NCBI RefSeq assembly: GCF_001400735.1
Contig: NZ_LJPW01000008.1
Span: 89,817-153,816, forward strand
DNA length: 64,000 nt
Direction: 5' to 3'
From: Pseudomonas caricapapayae
Lineage (GTDB): Bacteria > Pseudomonadota > Gammaproteobacteria > Pseudomonadales > Pseudomonadaceae
Below the pieces are notes generated by a model. It searched no databases and was not told the origin of the DNA. It saw only the letters and a list, made by a program, of their open reading frames with translations. The translations under genes were made by a program, and so were the position numbers. This document shows positions 33,959 through 42,053 of this stretch, piece after piece. Positions within the stretch are counted from its first letter, which is position 1. Every line of letters starts with the position of its first letter.

Positions 33959-34861
33959 ATGTCGATGATTCCGCCGCTCAGTTGCCTGCGTAGCTTTGAG
34001 GCCGTGAGCCGTTTGTCCAGCGTCACACAGGCGGCCTTGGAACTCCATGTCACTCACTCGGCTGTCAGTCAGCAGTTGAAGGTTTTGGAGGAGATGCTTG
34101 GAGTGACGCTGTTTGTCCGGGAGGGGCGAAGTTTGCGAGTGACCGAGGACGGTCGGTTGTATTCGCTTCAAGTCCGTGGTGCTTTGCAAAATATTGTGGA
34201 CGCTACACGTCAGGTCAAGGCGCAGCCCAAAGCATCTGAGCTCGTCGTTGCCGTCATGCCCTCATTTGGCTTCTCGTGGCTTTTGCCGCGCATTAGTCGA
34301 TTCAGAATTCGGCATCCACATATCACAGTACGTCTACAGGCCAGCCTATCCGTTGTTAACCTGCAACAGGAAACCGTGGACATCGGGATACGCATGGGGC
34401 GTGGGGATTGGAGTGACGCACAGAAACGTCTCCTGTTTCATGATGAGTCCATTGTGATCGCAGCCCCGGACTTTAATGACGGACAGCTTCCGACGACCCC
34501 GGAGAGCATTGTGGCAAGCGCTATCATTTTTACGATGGAGTCCTGGAAACCGTGGTGCGAAGCCGCCGGGCTTAACGTCGAAGTCACGCGTAAAGGCCTT
34601 TGCAGCAATGATTCCAATCTCGTACTTGAAGCGGTGCGCCTTAAACAGGGTATTGCGCTGGTTCGTCGCAGCCTGGCACACGCGGGGATCATGAGAGGTG
34701 AGTTTGTCCAATTGACAAAGTTTGCTGCCCCCTATCCCTATCCTTACTGGCTTTTGCTACCCGACAGTAAGCGAGCTGAGTCCAAGCGCGAGCAGTTTGT
34801 CGAATGGCTAAATGAGGAGATTGAGCTCTACCTTTATGAGGTAGAGCACCTTCGTGGATAG
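33959..34861 (+). CDS. LysR-family regulator, GcvA-like subgroup
   Basis: A 300-residue LysR-type regulator. The N-terminal helix-turn-helix (PPLSCLRSFEAVSRLSSVTQ, then HSAVSQQLKVLEEMLG) has the GcvA-type opening, and the C-terminal domain has GIRMGRGDW and AVRLKQGIALVRR in the effector region. GcvA subgroup members control glycine cleavage in E. coli, but the subgroup also includes many regulators of unrelated genes, so the match to the neighbouring gcvP-like genes may be chance. It is divergent from the luxR-type gene and ends at a nested hairpin. Confidence 0.88.
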   Translation: MSMIPPLSCLRSFEAVSRLSSVTQAALELHVTHSAVSQQLKVLEEMLGVTLFVREGRSLRVTEDGRLYSLQVRGALQNIVDATRQVKAQPKASELVVAVMPSFGFSWLLPRISRFRIRHPHITVRLQASLSVVNLQQETVDIGIRMGRGDWSDAQKRLLFHDESIVIAAPDFNDGQLPTTPESIVASAIIFTMESWKPWCEAAGLNVEVTRKGLCSNDSNLVLEAVRLKQGIALVRRSLAHAGIMRGEFVQLTKFAAPYPYPYWLLLPDSKRAESKREQFVEWLNEEIELYLYEVEHLRG

Positions 34862-34867
34862 AGACAA

Positions 34868-34923
34868 CGCGGAGGGGGCAATTCTGAAGACGGGGCCGTA
34901 GCGGCCCCTTGGAAATCTCCGCG
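34868..34923. terminator. nested hairpin between convergent genes
   Basis: An outer repeat CGCGGAG/CTCCGCG encloses an inner GGGGCCG-TAG-CGGCCCC stem. It lies between the end of the lysR-type gene and the end of the Lys-rich gene on the other strand, so it could end transcription from both sides. No long T tract. Confidence 0.5.
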
Positions 34924-34998
34924 TGCTGAAGCTGGATGGATGGCCTTCGAAGATCTGGACACTGAGTAGTACAGATCAGCATTCACCGGCGCTGACTG

Positions 34999-35238
34999 TC
35001 ACTTTTTCTTTTTAGCCGGCTTTTCCGCTTTGTCTGACTTCTTGGCCTTTTCTGGCTTGCTATCAGCTTTCTTGGCAGATTTCTTTGGCTCGGCGTCTTT
35101 TTTCTTGTCTTTCTTTTCGGAAGACTTGGAAAGCGTCGAAGCCGCTTCAGATTTCTTTGCCGGTGATGCTTTCTTGTCTTTCAGGTCCTTGCTGGCTTTC
35201 GAGGCTTCGCCTTTGCTTTTTTTGTCGTCTTTAGCCAC
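34999..35238 (-). CDS. small Lys/Ala/Ser-rich histone-H1-like protein
   Basis: A 79-residue very basic protein made almost wholly of Lys, Ala, Ser, Glu and Asp in AKK/KSSEKKDKK-type runs, without hydrophobic core residues. It resembles the low-complexity tails of AlgP and other bacterial H1-like proteins. It is probably disordered and nucleic-acid binding. Start chosen as the GTG at 35238, because AAGGGTG lies at the proper distance. The GTG at 35247 sits too close to that site. It is on the right edge of the island. Function is inferred from composition only. Confidence 0.6.
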   Translation of the reverse strand: MAKDDKKSKGEASKASKDLKDKKASPAKKSEAASTLSKSSEKKDKKKDAEPKKSAKKADSKPEKAKKSDKAEKPAKKKK

Positions 35239-35508
35239 GTTGATCACCCTTTGGTGTATGCCGGTATTGGCACGCAGCCTGTGGAAGTATCCACAGGCTA
35301 ATCATTAGGCGAGCGCGTCTGAAAACGGTTCAAACTGTTTTGACCCTATCGGCTGCTGAAGGACGATATTCAGATGCTCGGCGACTCGCCAGCTTATCGC
35401 GGGCTATAGGGCTGCCATTCTCACTCGGCTCAGGTATTTTCAACCACGCAAATACTCAGGAATTGATCACGGAAAGTTTCCGAGCATCCGGGTAACCAGG
35501 GAAAGACA

Positions 35509-36324
35509 TTGAACACTGCCAGATTTGTTTTCAAATCCCTTATCAAACGCTGGATGAAAAGCATCTTTTCACGGGATGACAGCCGTAACCGCGAGCTCAA
35601 ACCCGAGTGGACATCCCAGGGCCCGGGTGCAATCCGCATGGAGCGCTATCACCATATCGACGCCAGCGAGCAGGATAAGGACGGCTTCTACGACTATTAC
35701 TATGAGTACGATATGTACTACTTCTCGGAAGGCACTCTGTCCCTCGCCGCTCGCTGCTACACGGATGATGCTGATGAAGCCAACTTTATGGGTATCGAGT
35801 TTGACGGCTATGACCGCGCGCTTGAGCCTGACGATCGGTCTCTCCCGTTGGTGAGCGCAGCTCTGGCCCAGTTGAAGGCTGATGGAAAAACGAAATTCTT
35901 TACGTTCACCGGAAAAGATTATGAGCCTGTATTTGTGGACGCTGAGCATGAAGGCGACACCATGCGTGGAGAACGCATCGAAGTGATCGCCCTGTCTCCC
36001 AGTGCTCGCTATCGTGTCCAGGCGACGCCTTACGAGGCACTTGCCACGCACTGGATTTATCCACCCGAGATAGTAGATATCAGGCGCGACATCCGCGTGT
36101 TTGCTTTCGAAAGCAACTGTTGGTCAGCCGATCAGGCGCGCTGGCTGGATTGCTCTTGTGTCGAGCTGACCCTGCGCAAATACCCCGGACGCCTCACCGG
36201 TGCTGGAATAACGGTGACTGTCGACTGTGCTCGCCGCACCGCGATTTATGCAGAGGGGCTTGAAGTAGAGCTATCGATGCTTGAGCAGTCCCTTGACGCG
36301 ATGTTGGGCACTGTCGAGACCTGA
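35509..36324 (+). CDS. hypothetical protein
   Basis: A 271-residue soluble protein with no signal peptide or membrane segment. It is acidic and rich in Tyr and Asp near residues 40-75 (a DYYYEYDMYY patch). The C-terminal half reads as mixed alpha/beta. No domain is recognised. The start is a TTG at 35509 with an AGGGAAAG ribosome-binding site. An ATG lies 15 codons later. It stands alone between the Lys-rich gene and the convergent endonuclease/exonuclease/phosphatase gene. Confidence 0.6.
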   Translation: MNTARFVFKSLIKRWMKSIFSRDDSRNRELKPEWTSQGPGAIRMERYHHIDASEQDKDGFYDYYYEYDMYYFSEGTLSLAARCYTDDADEANFMGIEFDGYDRALEPDDRSLPLVSAALAQLKADGKTKFFTFTGKDYEPVFVDAEHEGDTMRGERIEVIALSPSARYRVQATPYEALATHWIYPPEIVDIRRDIRVFAFESNCWSADQARWLDCSCVELTLRKYPGRLTGAGITVTVDCARRTAIYAEGLEVELSMLEQSLDAMLGTVET

Positions 36325-36339
36325 ATGCTGCTTGCCCCC

Positions 36340-37482
36340 TCAAGGCAAAACCGGCATCAAGAACCGCCCGATCACCGGCAAATGATCAGAAATCAATAAC
36401 GTGTCATCCCTCCTTACCCGCGCACTGACCCGCTTCAGGCTCGGGCTGTAGAACAGGTAATCCACCGTCCGGTCCGGCCCGTTGATGCGGCTGTCGTTGG
36501 GGAAGTACGTCAGCCATTTGCTGCGGTCGATACCGCTGGATTCGGCGTTGTTGGGGATCATCGGGTATTTTTCCCACAGCTCGTGCAGTTCGCTGTCGGC
36601 GGCGTAGCCCAGGCGCTGTTGCTCGGAGAGGCGCTGGTATTGGCCGAGGGGCAGCAGGTTGAAGTCGCCGCCGATCAGCCAGGGCGTGCCGCCGCCTTCC
36701 AGCTTGTCCAGTAGCGTTTCAGTGGCCGCGACCTGTTTTTGTGCTGTGTCGCCGGCGTGTCTGGAGGTGGTCAGGCTGGTGTTGATGACCGCCAGCCTCC
36801 CGCCGTCACGCAGGGGCAGGTAGCTGACCAGCAAGGCATCCTTTGGCTGGAACTGACGGCTGATGATGTTGGCATCGGGCACCGGCAGTTGTATGCGCTC
36901 GGCACTGTCGATGTGAAAGCGGCTGAGGGTCGCCAGTTTTCTGCCGACGCTGCCCCAGATATGCGGGTTGGGTACAAACTCCGATTTCCAGTAGAACGCC
37001 TGCGTGCTGCACGGATACAGATCGGCTACACGTTCCTTGATCAATGCCAGTTGGTCCTCGTAATCGGAGTTCTTGGCACCGTCGTCGACCCCTTGAAGCA
37101 ACACGATATCCGGCTGTTCGTCACGGATGACCCGCGCCACTTCATCCAGGTTGTAGGCAAGGTCTTCATGCGTCGGGCGCTCGTCCGGACCGCTGCCGTC
37201 GGCCATGTCATACCAGAACACATAGCGTTTGCCCGCCAGGTACTGGATGTTCCAGGTCATGACTTTCAGTGCCTGTCCGGGCACCAGCGTGGGGGCCTGG
37301 ACCGCAGGGTTGCAGCTGGCCGGGAGTAACTCATGGGCTGGCGGACGCCAGGTCAGTTGGTAAACCATTACCAGCAGGATGGCGACCAGCAGCAGGGCGT
37401 ACAGGCCCAGGCGTAGCAGTAAGCGGGGCATCGGCTCGACTTGGAGCGCCTGGCGCTCAGTGAGGGATTCGGCACTGAGCAT
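36340..37482 (-). CDS. endonuclease/exonuclease/phosphatase family protein, membrane anchored
   Basis: A 380-residue protein with one N-terminal membrane helix (about 23-45) and a DNase I-like EEP domain. EEP residues seen are TWNIQYLAG (Asn), DIVLLQGVDD (with Gln in place of the usual Glu), GGDFNLLPLG (Asp-Asn) and LISDHLPVIG (Asp-His). The Q-for-E change at the metal-ligand position in LLQG is notable, so activity is not assured. The helix would place the domain in the periplasm. Start at 37482 or the internal ATG at 37431 (just before the membrane helix). No ribosome-binding site clearly decides. Confidence 0.75.
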   Translation of the reverse strand: MLSAESLTERQALQVEPMPRLLLRLGLYALLLVAILLVMVYQLTWRPPAHELLPASCNPAVQAPTLVPGQALKVMTWNIQYLAGKRYVFWYDMADGSGPDERPTHEDLAYNLDEVARVIRDEQPDIVLLQGVDDGAKNSDYEDQLALIKERVADLYPCSTQAFYWKSEFVPNPHIWGSVGRKLATLSRFHIDSAERIQLPVPDANIISRQFQPKDALLVSYLPLRDGGRLAVINTSLTTSRHAGDTAQKQVAATETLLDKLEGGGTPWLIGGDFNLLPLGQYQRLSEQQRLGYAADSELHELWEKYPMIPNNAESSGIDRSKWLTYFPNDSRINGPDRTVDYLFYSPSLKRVSARVRRDDTLLISDHLPVIGRFLMPVLP

Positions 37483-37515
37483 ACCGAATCGGTGCGCCTG
37501 ACGTCAGCCCTCGGT

Positions 37516-38178
37516 TCAGGCCCGGTGCGCGGGCTCGTTGATCAGCATGAACAGACGGAACGTCACGATGGTGGTGAACAATTGCAGGAAGCTGCCGATG
37601 CTGTCGGTGATCACGGAAACCGCTGCGCTTTGCGGTTCCGGAAACAGGTACAGGCTGACACCCTCGAGCAGCCACAGCGGAATGTATACGCTCAGCACGC
37701 ACACCAGAATGCGCGTGAAGTGTCCGGTGGTCATCAGCATGCTTTCGCGCATGGCCATGAGCGGTGTGAGCTTGCGCAGGACCAGCAGGTATTCGCAGAA
37801 CGCCAGTTTGATCATCACCCACAGGCCGGGTATCACGAACAGGGAAAGGCCGAACATGATCAGCAGGGTGCTCATTGCCGAGAGCACCGCGAAAGTGGGC
37901 CACAAACGCAGTGCCATGGCCAGCAGGTCGCGCGTGTAAACCTCTTCGCCACGGCTGCGTGCGTCGAGGAACAGGATCAGTGCCGCCGTATAGATCGGGT
38001 AGAAAAACAGTCCGATGACCAGTTCGTAGGCCGGCGAGGTCTCGGCGGACATGGCGTTGCTCAACGCTTGTTTGGCCAGCACTTCGAGGACCACGACAGG
38101 CAGGCACAGCAGCAGAATGCTGCCCAGATTGCGCCGAAAGAAATAAAGCGAATCCTGGATGACGGTCAACGGGTTCAT
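37516..38178 (-). CDS. YciC/UPF0259-family membrane protein
   Basis: A 220-residue integral membrane protein with about six membrane segments, matching the YciC (UPF0259) pattern: NPLTVIQDSLYFFRRNLGSI, GLSLFVIPGLWVMIKLAF and a C-terminal FRLFMLINEP. The family's role is unknown, with links to envelope homeostasis. It lies 34 bases upstream of the EEP gene on the same strand, so the two are probably co-transcribed. The start at 38178 is supported by the family N-terminus. Confidence 0.8.
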   Translation of the reverse strand: MNPLTVIQDSLYFFRRNLGSILLLCLPVVVLEVLAKQALSNAMSAETSPAYELVIGLFFYPIYTAALILFLDARSRGEEVYTRDLLAMALRLWPTFAVLSAMSTLLIMFGLSLFVIPGLWVMIKLAFCEYLLVLRKLTPLMAMRESMLMTTGHFTRILVCVLSVYIPLWLLEGVSLYLFPEPQSAAVSVITDSIGSFLQLFTTIVTFRLFMLINEPAHRA

Positions 38179-38375
38179 GTAGATAGATCGCAGGCTAAAA
38201 GCAGGCGCACACTTTAGCCCATGGCCTTGGTCGAACCAAGCACGGCGGTGTCGGGCTCACATCTTCTTATCTTTTTCTTCATGTCATTGAAGCGCGTTGA
38301 TGAGGCCCCATTTTCTGAGCATGGTCCTGCCATTGCGGCGGGGAAGAATTCCAGTGGCAACTCAGTGAGGTGGTC

Positions 38376-39074
38376 ATGAACAGCGAAGAGCAAACCCTGA
38401 TCGATGGTCTTTTCTCGAAACTGAAAGACGCTGAAACGGCATCCGCCCCGCGAGATGCTGCGGCCGAGGCGCGCATCAAGGAGCATCTGACCCGTCAGCC
38501 CGCCGCGCCGTATTACATGACGCAAGCGATTCTGGTCCAGGAGGCTGCGGTCAATCAGCTCAATCAACAGGTCAAACAGCGCGACGAGCAGATTCAGCAG
38601 TTGCAGGCAGAGCTGCAACAGGCCAAGGGGCAATCCTCATCAGCGCCGGCCAGTGGTGGTTTTTTGTCGAGCATCTTCGGCAGCAGCGCCCCGCGTGCGC
38701 CGCAGCCGAGCCAGCCTTCCAGTGGCGGCTGGCGTGACGGCGCCGGTTTCAACCCGGCACCTGCGCCCGCAGCGTCACAGGGCGGTTACGCTGCACCTGC
38801 CCCGGCCGCAGGCAGCGGCTTTCTTGGCGGTGCGCTGAAGACGGCGGCCGGTGTAGCGGGCGGCGTGTTGCTGGCAGAGGGCATCAGCAGCATGTTCAGC
38901 CATCACAGCCAGCCGCAGGAGATCGTCGAGGTCATTCATGACGCGCCATCGGTTCAGGACACCGGCTCGTTCAATGATCAGGGCGGTTGGGGACAGCCGG
39001 ATCAGCAGTACACGGCTGACGACAACTTCGACGATGGCGGCGACATGTTCTCGGACGATGATTCGTTTGTGTGA
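38376..39074 (+). CDS. DUF2076 domain protein
   Basis: A 232-residue protein. The N-terminal DUF2076 helices come first (NSEEQTLIDGLFSKLKDAE, then PAAPYYMTQAILVQEAA), followed by a coiled coil (about 55-85, QQVKQRDEQIQQLQAELQQ). A Gly/Pro/Ala/Ser-rich linker and FLGGALKTAAGVAGGVLLAEG come next, then an Asp-rich tail (DDNFDDGGDMFSDDDS). DUF2076 proteins are of unknown function and are often called periplasmic ligand-binding sensor-like, without strong support. The ATG at 38376 follows GTGAGG. A repeat element follows the stop. Confidence 0.82.
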   Translation: MNSEEQTLIDGLFSKLKDAETASAPRDAAAEARIKEHLTRQPAAPYYMTQAILVQEAAVNQLNQQVKQRDEQIQQLQAELQQAKGQSSSAPASGGFLSSIFGSSAPRAPQPSQPSSGGWRDGAGFNPAPAPAASQGGYAAPAPAAGSGFLGGALKTAAGVAGGVLLAEGISSMFSHHSQPQEIVEVIHDAPSVQDTGSFNDQGGWGQPDQQYTADDNFDDGGDMFSDDDSFV

Positions 39075-39113
39075 GCACGCAGTGGTCGCTCCTCATGCTC
39101 CAGAACAGACAGC

Positions 39114-39242
39114 TATCGTTCCGCACGCTCCAGCGTGGGAATGCCGTGGTTGGCGCTCCGCGTCGCAGGTCTGCGCCGCGCCGCCTGTTCAAGATTGGAC
39201 GCGGAGCGTCCAGAAATGCGTGGGACGCGGAGCGTCGCACGT
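39114..39242 (+). repeat. dispersed palindromic repeat, copy 1
   Basis: It begins TATCGTTCC, then CGCTCCAGCGTGGGAATGCC, continues with CTCCGCGTCGCAG and CTGCGCCGC, and ends with GACGCGGAGCGTCGCAC. The inner inverted repeats (CGCTCCAGCG, GCGCTCCGCG) would form several hairpins. The same order of blocks occurs at copies 3, 4 and 5 below. Confidence 0.8.
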
Positions 39243-39345
39243 ATAGTTGAAGCTCAATTCCGTTCTCAAGCTGGCATACTGGGCGCCGATTCACATTCCG
39301 GATCGCTGTAACCAGTGGGCGTGTTGCCCGCCATGAGGAATTGCG

Positions 39346-39822
39346 GTGAAGAAGATCGCGGTGTTCGCCGACGTGCAGAACCTGTATTACACCGTGCGCC
39401 AGGCGCACGGTTGTCATTTCAACTACGCCGCCTTGTGGGCGGATATCAGCAAACGTGGTGAGATTGTTCACGCGTTTGCGTACGCCATCGATCGTGGCGA
39501 CAGCAAGCAACAGCAGTTTCAGCAGATCCTGCGCAATCTGGGCTTTACCGTCAGGCTGAAGCCGTATATCCAGCGCAGCGACGGTTCGGCCAAAGGCGAC
39601 TGGGATGTCGGCATCACCATCGATATCATGGACTTCGCGCCGCAAGTGGACGAAGTTGTGCTGGCGTCCGGTGATGGCGATTTCGACATGTTGCTCGAGC
39701 GTGTGATCAGCAAGCATGGCGTTGAGGCAGTGGCCTATGGCGTGCCTGGCCTGACGGCGAACTCTTTGATCCGCGCAGCCAGTCGTTACGTGCCTATTGA
39801 AGGCACGTTGTTGTTGAAATGA
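39346..39822 (+). CDS. NYN-domain (LabA/DUF88) protein
   Basis: A 158-residue PIN-like NYN-domain protein, a predicted RNase fold. The acidic residues are placed as in the family: Asp9 and Asn12 in FADVQNLYY, Asp in GDWDVGITID, and SGDGDFDMLL. It may cleave or process RNA. No toxin or antitoxin partner is seen. The start is a GTG at 39346 with an ATGAGGAA site. It is 18 bases upstream of a 3-prime-5-prime exonuclease gene, which suggests a shared nucleic-acid role. Confidence 0.87.
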   Translation: MKKIAVFADVQNLYYTVRQAHGCHFNYAALWADISKRGEIVHAFAYAIDRGDSKQQQFQQILRNLGFTVRLKPYIQRSDGSAKGDWDVGITIDIMDFAPQVDEVVLASGDGDFDMLLERVISKHGVEAVAYGVPGLTANSLIRAASRYVPIEGTLLLK

Positions 39823-39840
39823 ATTTACAGGGTCAGGCCA

Positions 39841-40419
39841 GTGTTGGAACGTATTGCAGTCATCGACTTTGAAACCACCGGCATCTCCCCCGGCCACAGC
39901 TGCCGGGCGACCGAGATTGCGGTGGTCATCATGGAGCAGGGCCGTATCGTCGAGCGTTTTCAGAGCCTGATGAATGCCGGCGTGCGTATTCCTGCGTTCA
40001 TCGAAGGGCTGACCGGCATCAGCAACAACATGATTCGTACCGCGCCCAGTGCAGAGCGGGTAATGGGCGATGTGGCGGATTTCGTGGGTTCGACGCCGCT
40101 GGTCGCGCATAACGCCTCGTTCGACCAGAAGTTCTGGGATTACGAGCTGTCGCGTATTCAGCGCACGCGCGAACAGAGTTTTGCCTGTTCACTGTTGCTG
40201 GCCCGACGCCTGATGCCCGGCGCACCGAACCACAAGCTCGGCACGCTGACCCGCTATGCACGCCTGCCCGACACAGGCAAGGCTCACCGGGCGATGGCCG
40301 ATGCGGAAATGGCCGCCAACCTCACCGTGCACCTGACCAATGAACTGCGTCAGACCCACGGCATCTCTGCCATTTCCCACCAGATGCTGTGCTCACTGCA
40401 GAAAGTCCCGAAACGCTGA
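39841..40419 (+). CDS. DEDDh 3-prime-5-prime exonuclease
   Basis: A 192-residue exonuclease of the DnaQ fold. The DEDDh residues are present: Asp and Glu in VIDFETTG, Asp in HNASFDQKFW, His and Asp in HRAMADAEM. It resembles proofreading or RNase T-type enzymes, but without a polymerase-binding tail. The GTG start at 39841 is preceded by CAGGGTCAGG. The gap of 18 bases to the NYN gene shows co-transcription. The substrate is not known. Confidence 0.88.
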   Translation: MLERIAVIDFETTGISPGHSCRATEIAVVIMEQGRIVERFQSLMNAGVRIPAFIEGLTGISNNMIRTAPSAERVMGDVADFVGSTPLVAHNASFDQKFWDYELSRIQRTREQSFACSLLLARRLMPGAPNHKLGTLTRYARLPDTGKAHRAMADAEMAANLTVHLTNELRQTHGISAISHQMLCSLQKVPKR

Positions 40420-40443
40420 AGCGTCAGCGCGGCTGCTGACCTG

Positions 40444-40911
40444 TCAGTGCTCCTGCTTGCCGTTGCCGATCAGGTAATCGGCCGGCAGACTGCGCTCCAC
40501 GGCTGTCGACAGCACGATGGACGTTTTACTGAAGCCGAACTTGGCAATCCGGTTGATCAAATCCTCCAGGTGCGGCATTGAATCGACCGCAGCCCTCATG
40601 ATCACGCACGGGTCTCCCGTCACGCGATAGCACTGGATCAGCTCCGGGACCTGCCACAGATCCTTGTAGGCCTGCTGATTGCCATGGCTGCCCATGCGCA
40701 GCTCGATGAGGCATTGAATCGGCAAACCGACTTTTGACAGGTCGACTTTCGCCTCGTAACCGGTGATCACGCCGCTTGCCTCCAGCTTGGCAACCCGTTC
40801 GGCCACGGCGGGGGCGGACAGGTTGACGAGTTTCGCCAGCTGCGCAAAAGACGCACGGCCATTTTTCAGCAGCTCATCGAGCAGAATCCGATCGTATTTA
40901 TCCAGCGTCAT
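40444..40911 (-). CDS. Lrp/AsnC family regulator
   Basis: A 155-residue feast/famine regulator. It has the helix-turn-helix RASFAQLAKLVNLSAPAVAERVAKLE and a RAM domain (TGDPCVIMRAAV). It is divergent from the EamA exporter gene (166-base gap), so it may regulate amino-acid or metabolite export through that gene. It differs clearly from the Lrp protein at 7948-8427. Confidence 0.9.
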   Translation of the reverse strand: MTLDKYDRILLDELLKNGRASFAQLAKLVNLSAPAVAERVAKLEASGVITGYEAKVDLSKVGLPIQCLIELRMGSHGNQQAYKDLWQVPELIQCYRVTGDPCVIMRAAVDSMPHLEDLINRIAKFGFSKTSIVLSTAVERSLPADYLIGNGKQEH

Positions 40912-41076
40912 GGCGTTCCTCGTGTAGCGCGACAGATTTTTTAAATAAAAGGCTGGCAGGGCTTATAAGCGTTGGATCATAGGTTTTTAGCGGATTTAAA
41001 CAGGTTTGTCTGCTTAATATCCGGTTGTAGCCTTCATACAATAGGCTAACCATAACAATGATCCCAGAGCCTTGCC

Positions 41077-41991
41077 ATGCCTCAATCCGTTCGTGTTTCG
41101 CCGTTACTCATCGGTGCTTTTCTGGCCTTGTACCTGATTTGGGGCTCTACCTATCTTGTCATCCGCATTGGCGTGGAATCGTGGCCGCCGCTGATGATGG
41201 CGGGTGTGCGCTTTCTGATCGCCGGGTTTCTGATGTACGGTTTTTTGCGCTATCGCGGTGTCCCTGCACCGACCTGGGGCGAGTGGAAAGCGGCGTTTGT
41301 CATCGGCTTTCTGCTGCTGGCATGCGGTAATGGCGGTGTCACCCTGGCCGAGCACGCAGGCGTTGCCTCGGGGGTCGCAGCGCTGGCGGTGGCGACCATG
41401 CCGCTGTTTACCTTGCTGTTCGGTCTGTTCTGGGGCAATCGCACGACGAATCTGGAGTGGGCGGGCATCGTGCTGGGCCTGATTGGCATCGGCCTGCTGA
41501 ACCTGGGTTCCAATCTGCAGGCCAGCCCCTATGGCGCGGCCCTGGTGGTTTTTGCTGCTGCAGCATGGGCGTTTGGCTCGGTGTTGAGTAAGCATTTGCC
41601 GTTGCCGAAAGGACCGATGGCAAGTGCGGCGGAAATGATCACTGCCGGCGCAACACTGCTGATCGGCAGTGCCTTGAGTGGCGAGCGGCTGGTGCATATG
41701 CCGACGGCGGCGGGCTGGGGCGCGCTGCTGTATCTGGTGGTGTTCGGCTCTATCGTCGCATTCAGTGCCTACATGTACCTGCTCAAGAACGTTCGCCCGG
41801 CGGCCGCCACCAGCTACGCCTACGTCAACCCGGCCGTGGCAGTGATGCTCGGTGTGGTGTTCGCTGGCGAAACGATTGGTGCCGAAGAGTGCATGGCCAT
41901 GGTGGTGATTATCAGCGCCGTCGTGCTGATTGGCCTGCCGCAATGGCGCAGGTCGCCTCTACGAAAGGTCGGATCGACGCGCACAAGCTAA
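41077..41991 (+). CDS. EamA-type (YedA-like) drug/metabolite exporter
   Basis: A 304-residue DMT-superfamily protein with ten membrane segments in two EamA repeats (LYLIWGSTYLVIRIG in the first, YVNPAVAVMLGVVFAGE in the second). YedA/YddG relatives export amino acids or metabolites. It is divergent from an Lrp-type regulator, a common pairing for amino-acid exporters. It ends 62 bases before rhlE. Confidence 0.88.
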   Translation: MPQSVRVSPLLIGAFLALYLIWGSTYLVIRIGVESWPPLMMAGVRFLIAGFLMYGFLRYRGVPAPTWGEWKAAFVIGFLLLACGNGGVTLAEHAGVASGVAALAVATMPLFTLLFGLFWGNRTTNLEWAGIVLGLIGIGLLNLGSNLQASPYGAALVVFAAAAWAFGSVLSKHLPLPKGPMASAAEMITAGATLLIGSALSGERLVHMPTAAGWGALLYLVVFGSIVAFSAYMYLLKNVRPAAATSYAYVNPAVAVMLGVVFAGETIGAEECMAMVVIISAVVLIGLPQWRRSPLRKVGSTRTS

Positions 41992-42053
41992 CCGAGGCGG
42001 GCCGGACAGGTTAAACTGCGCGCCTTGCGTTGAATCTTTCCTACGGTATTTCC

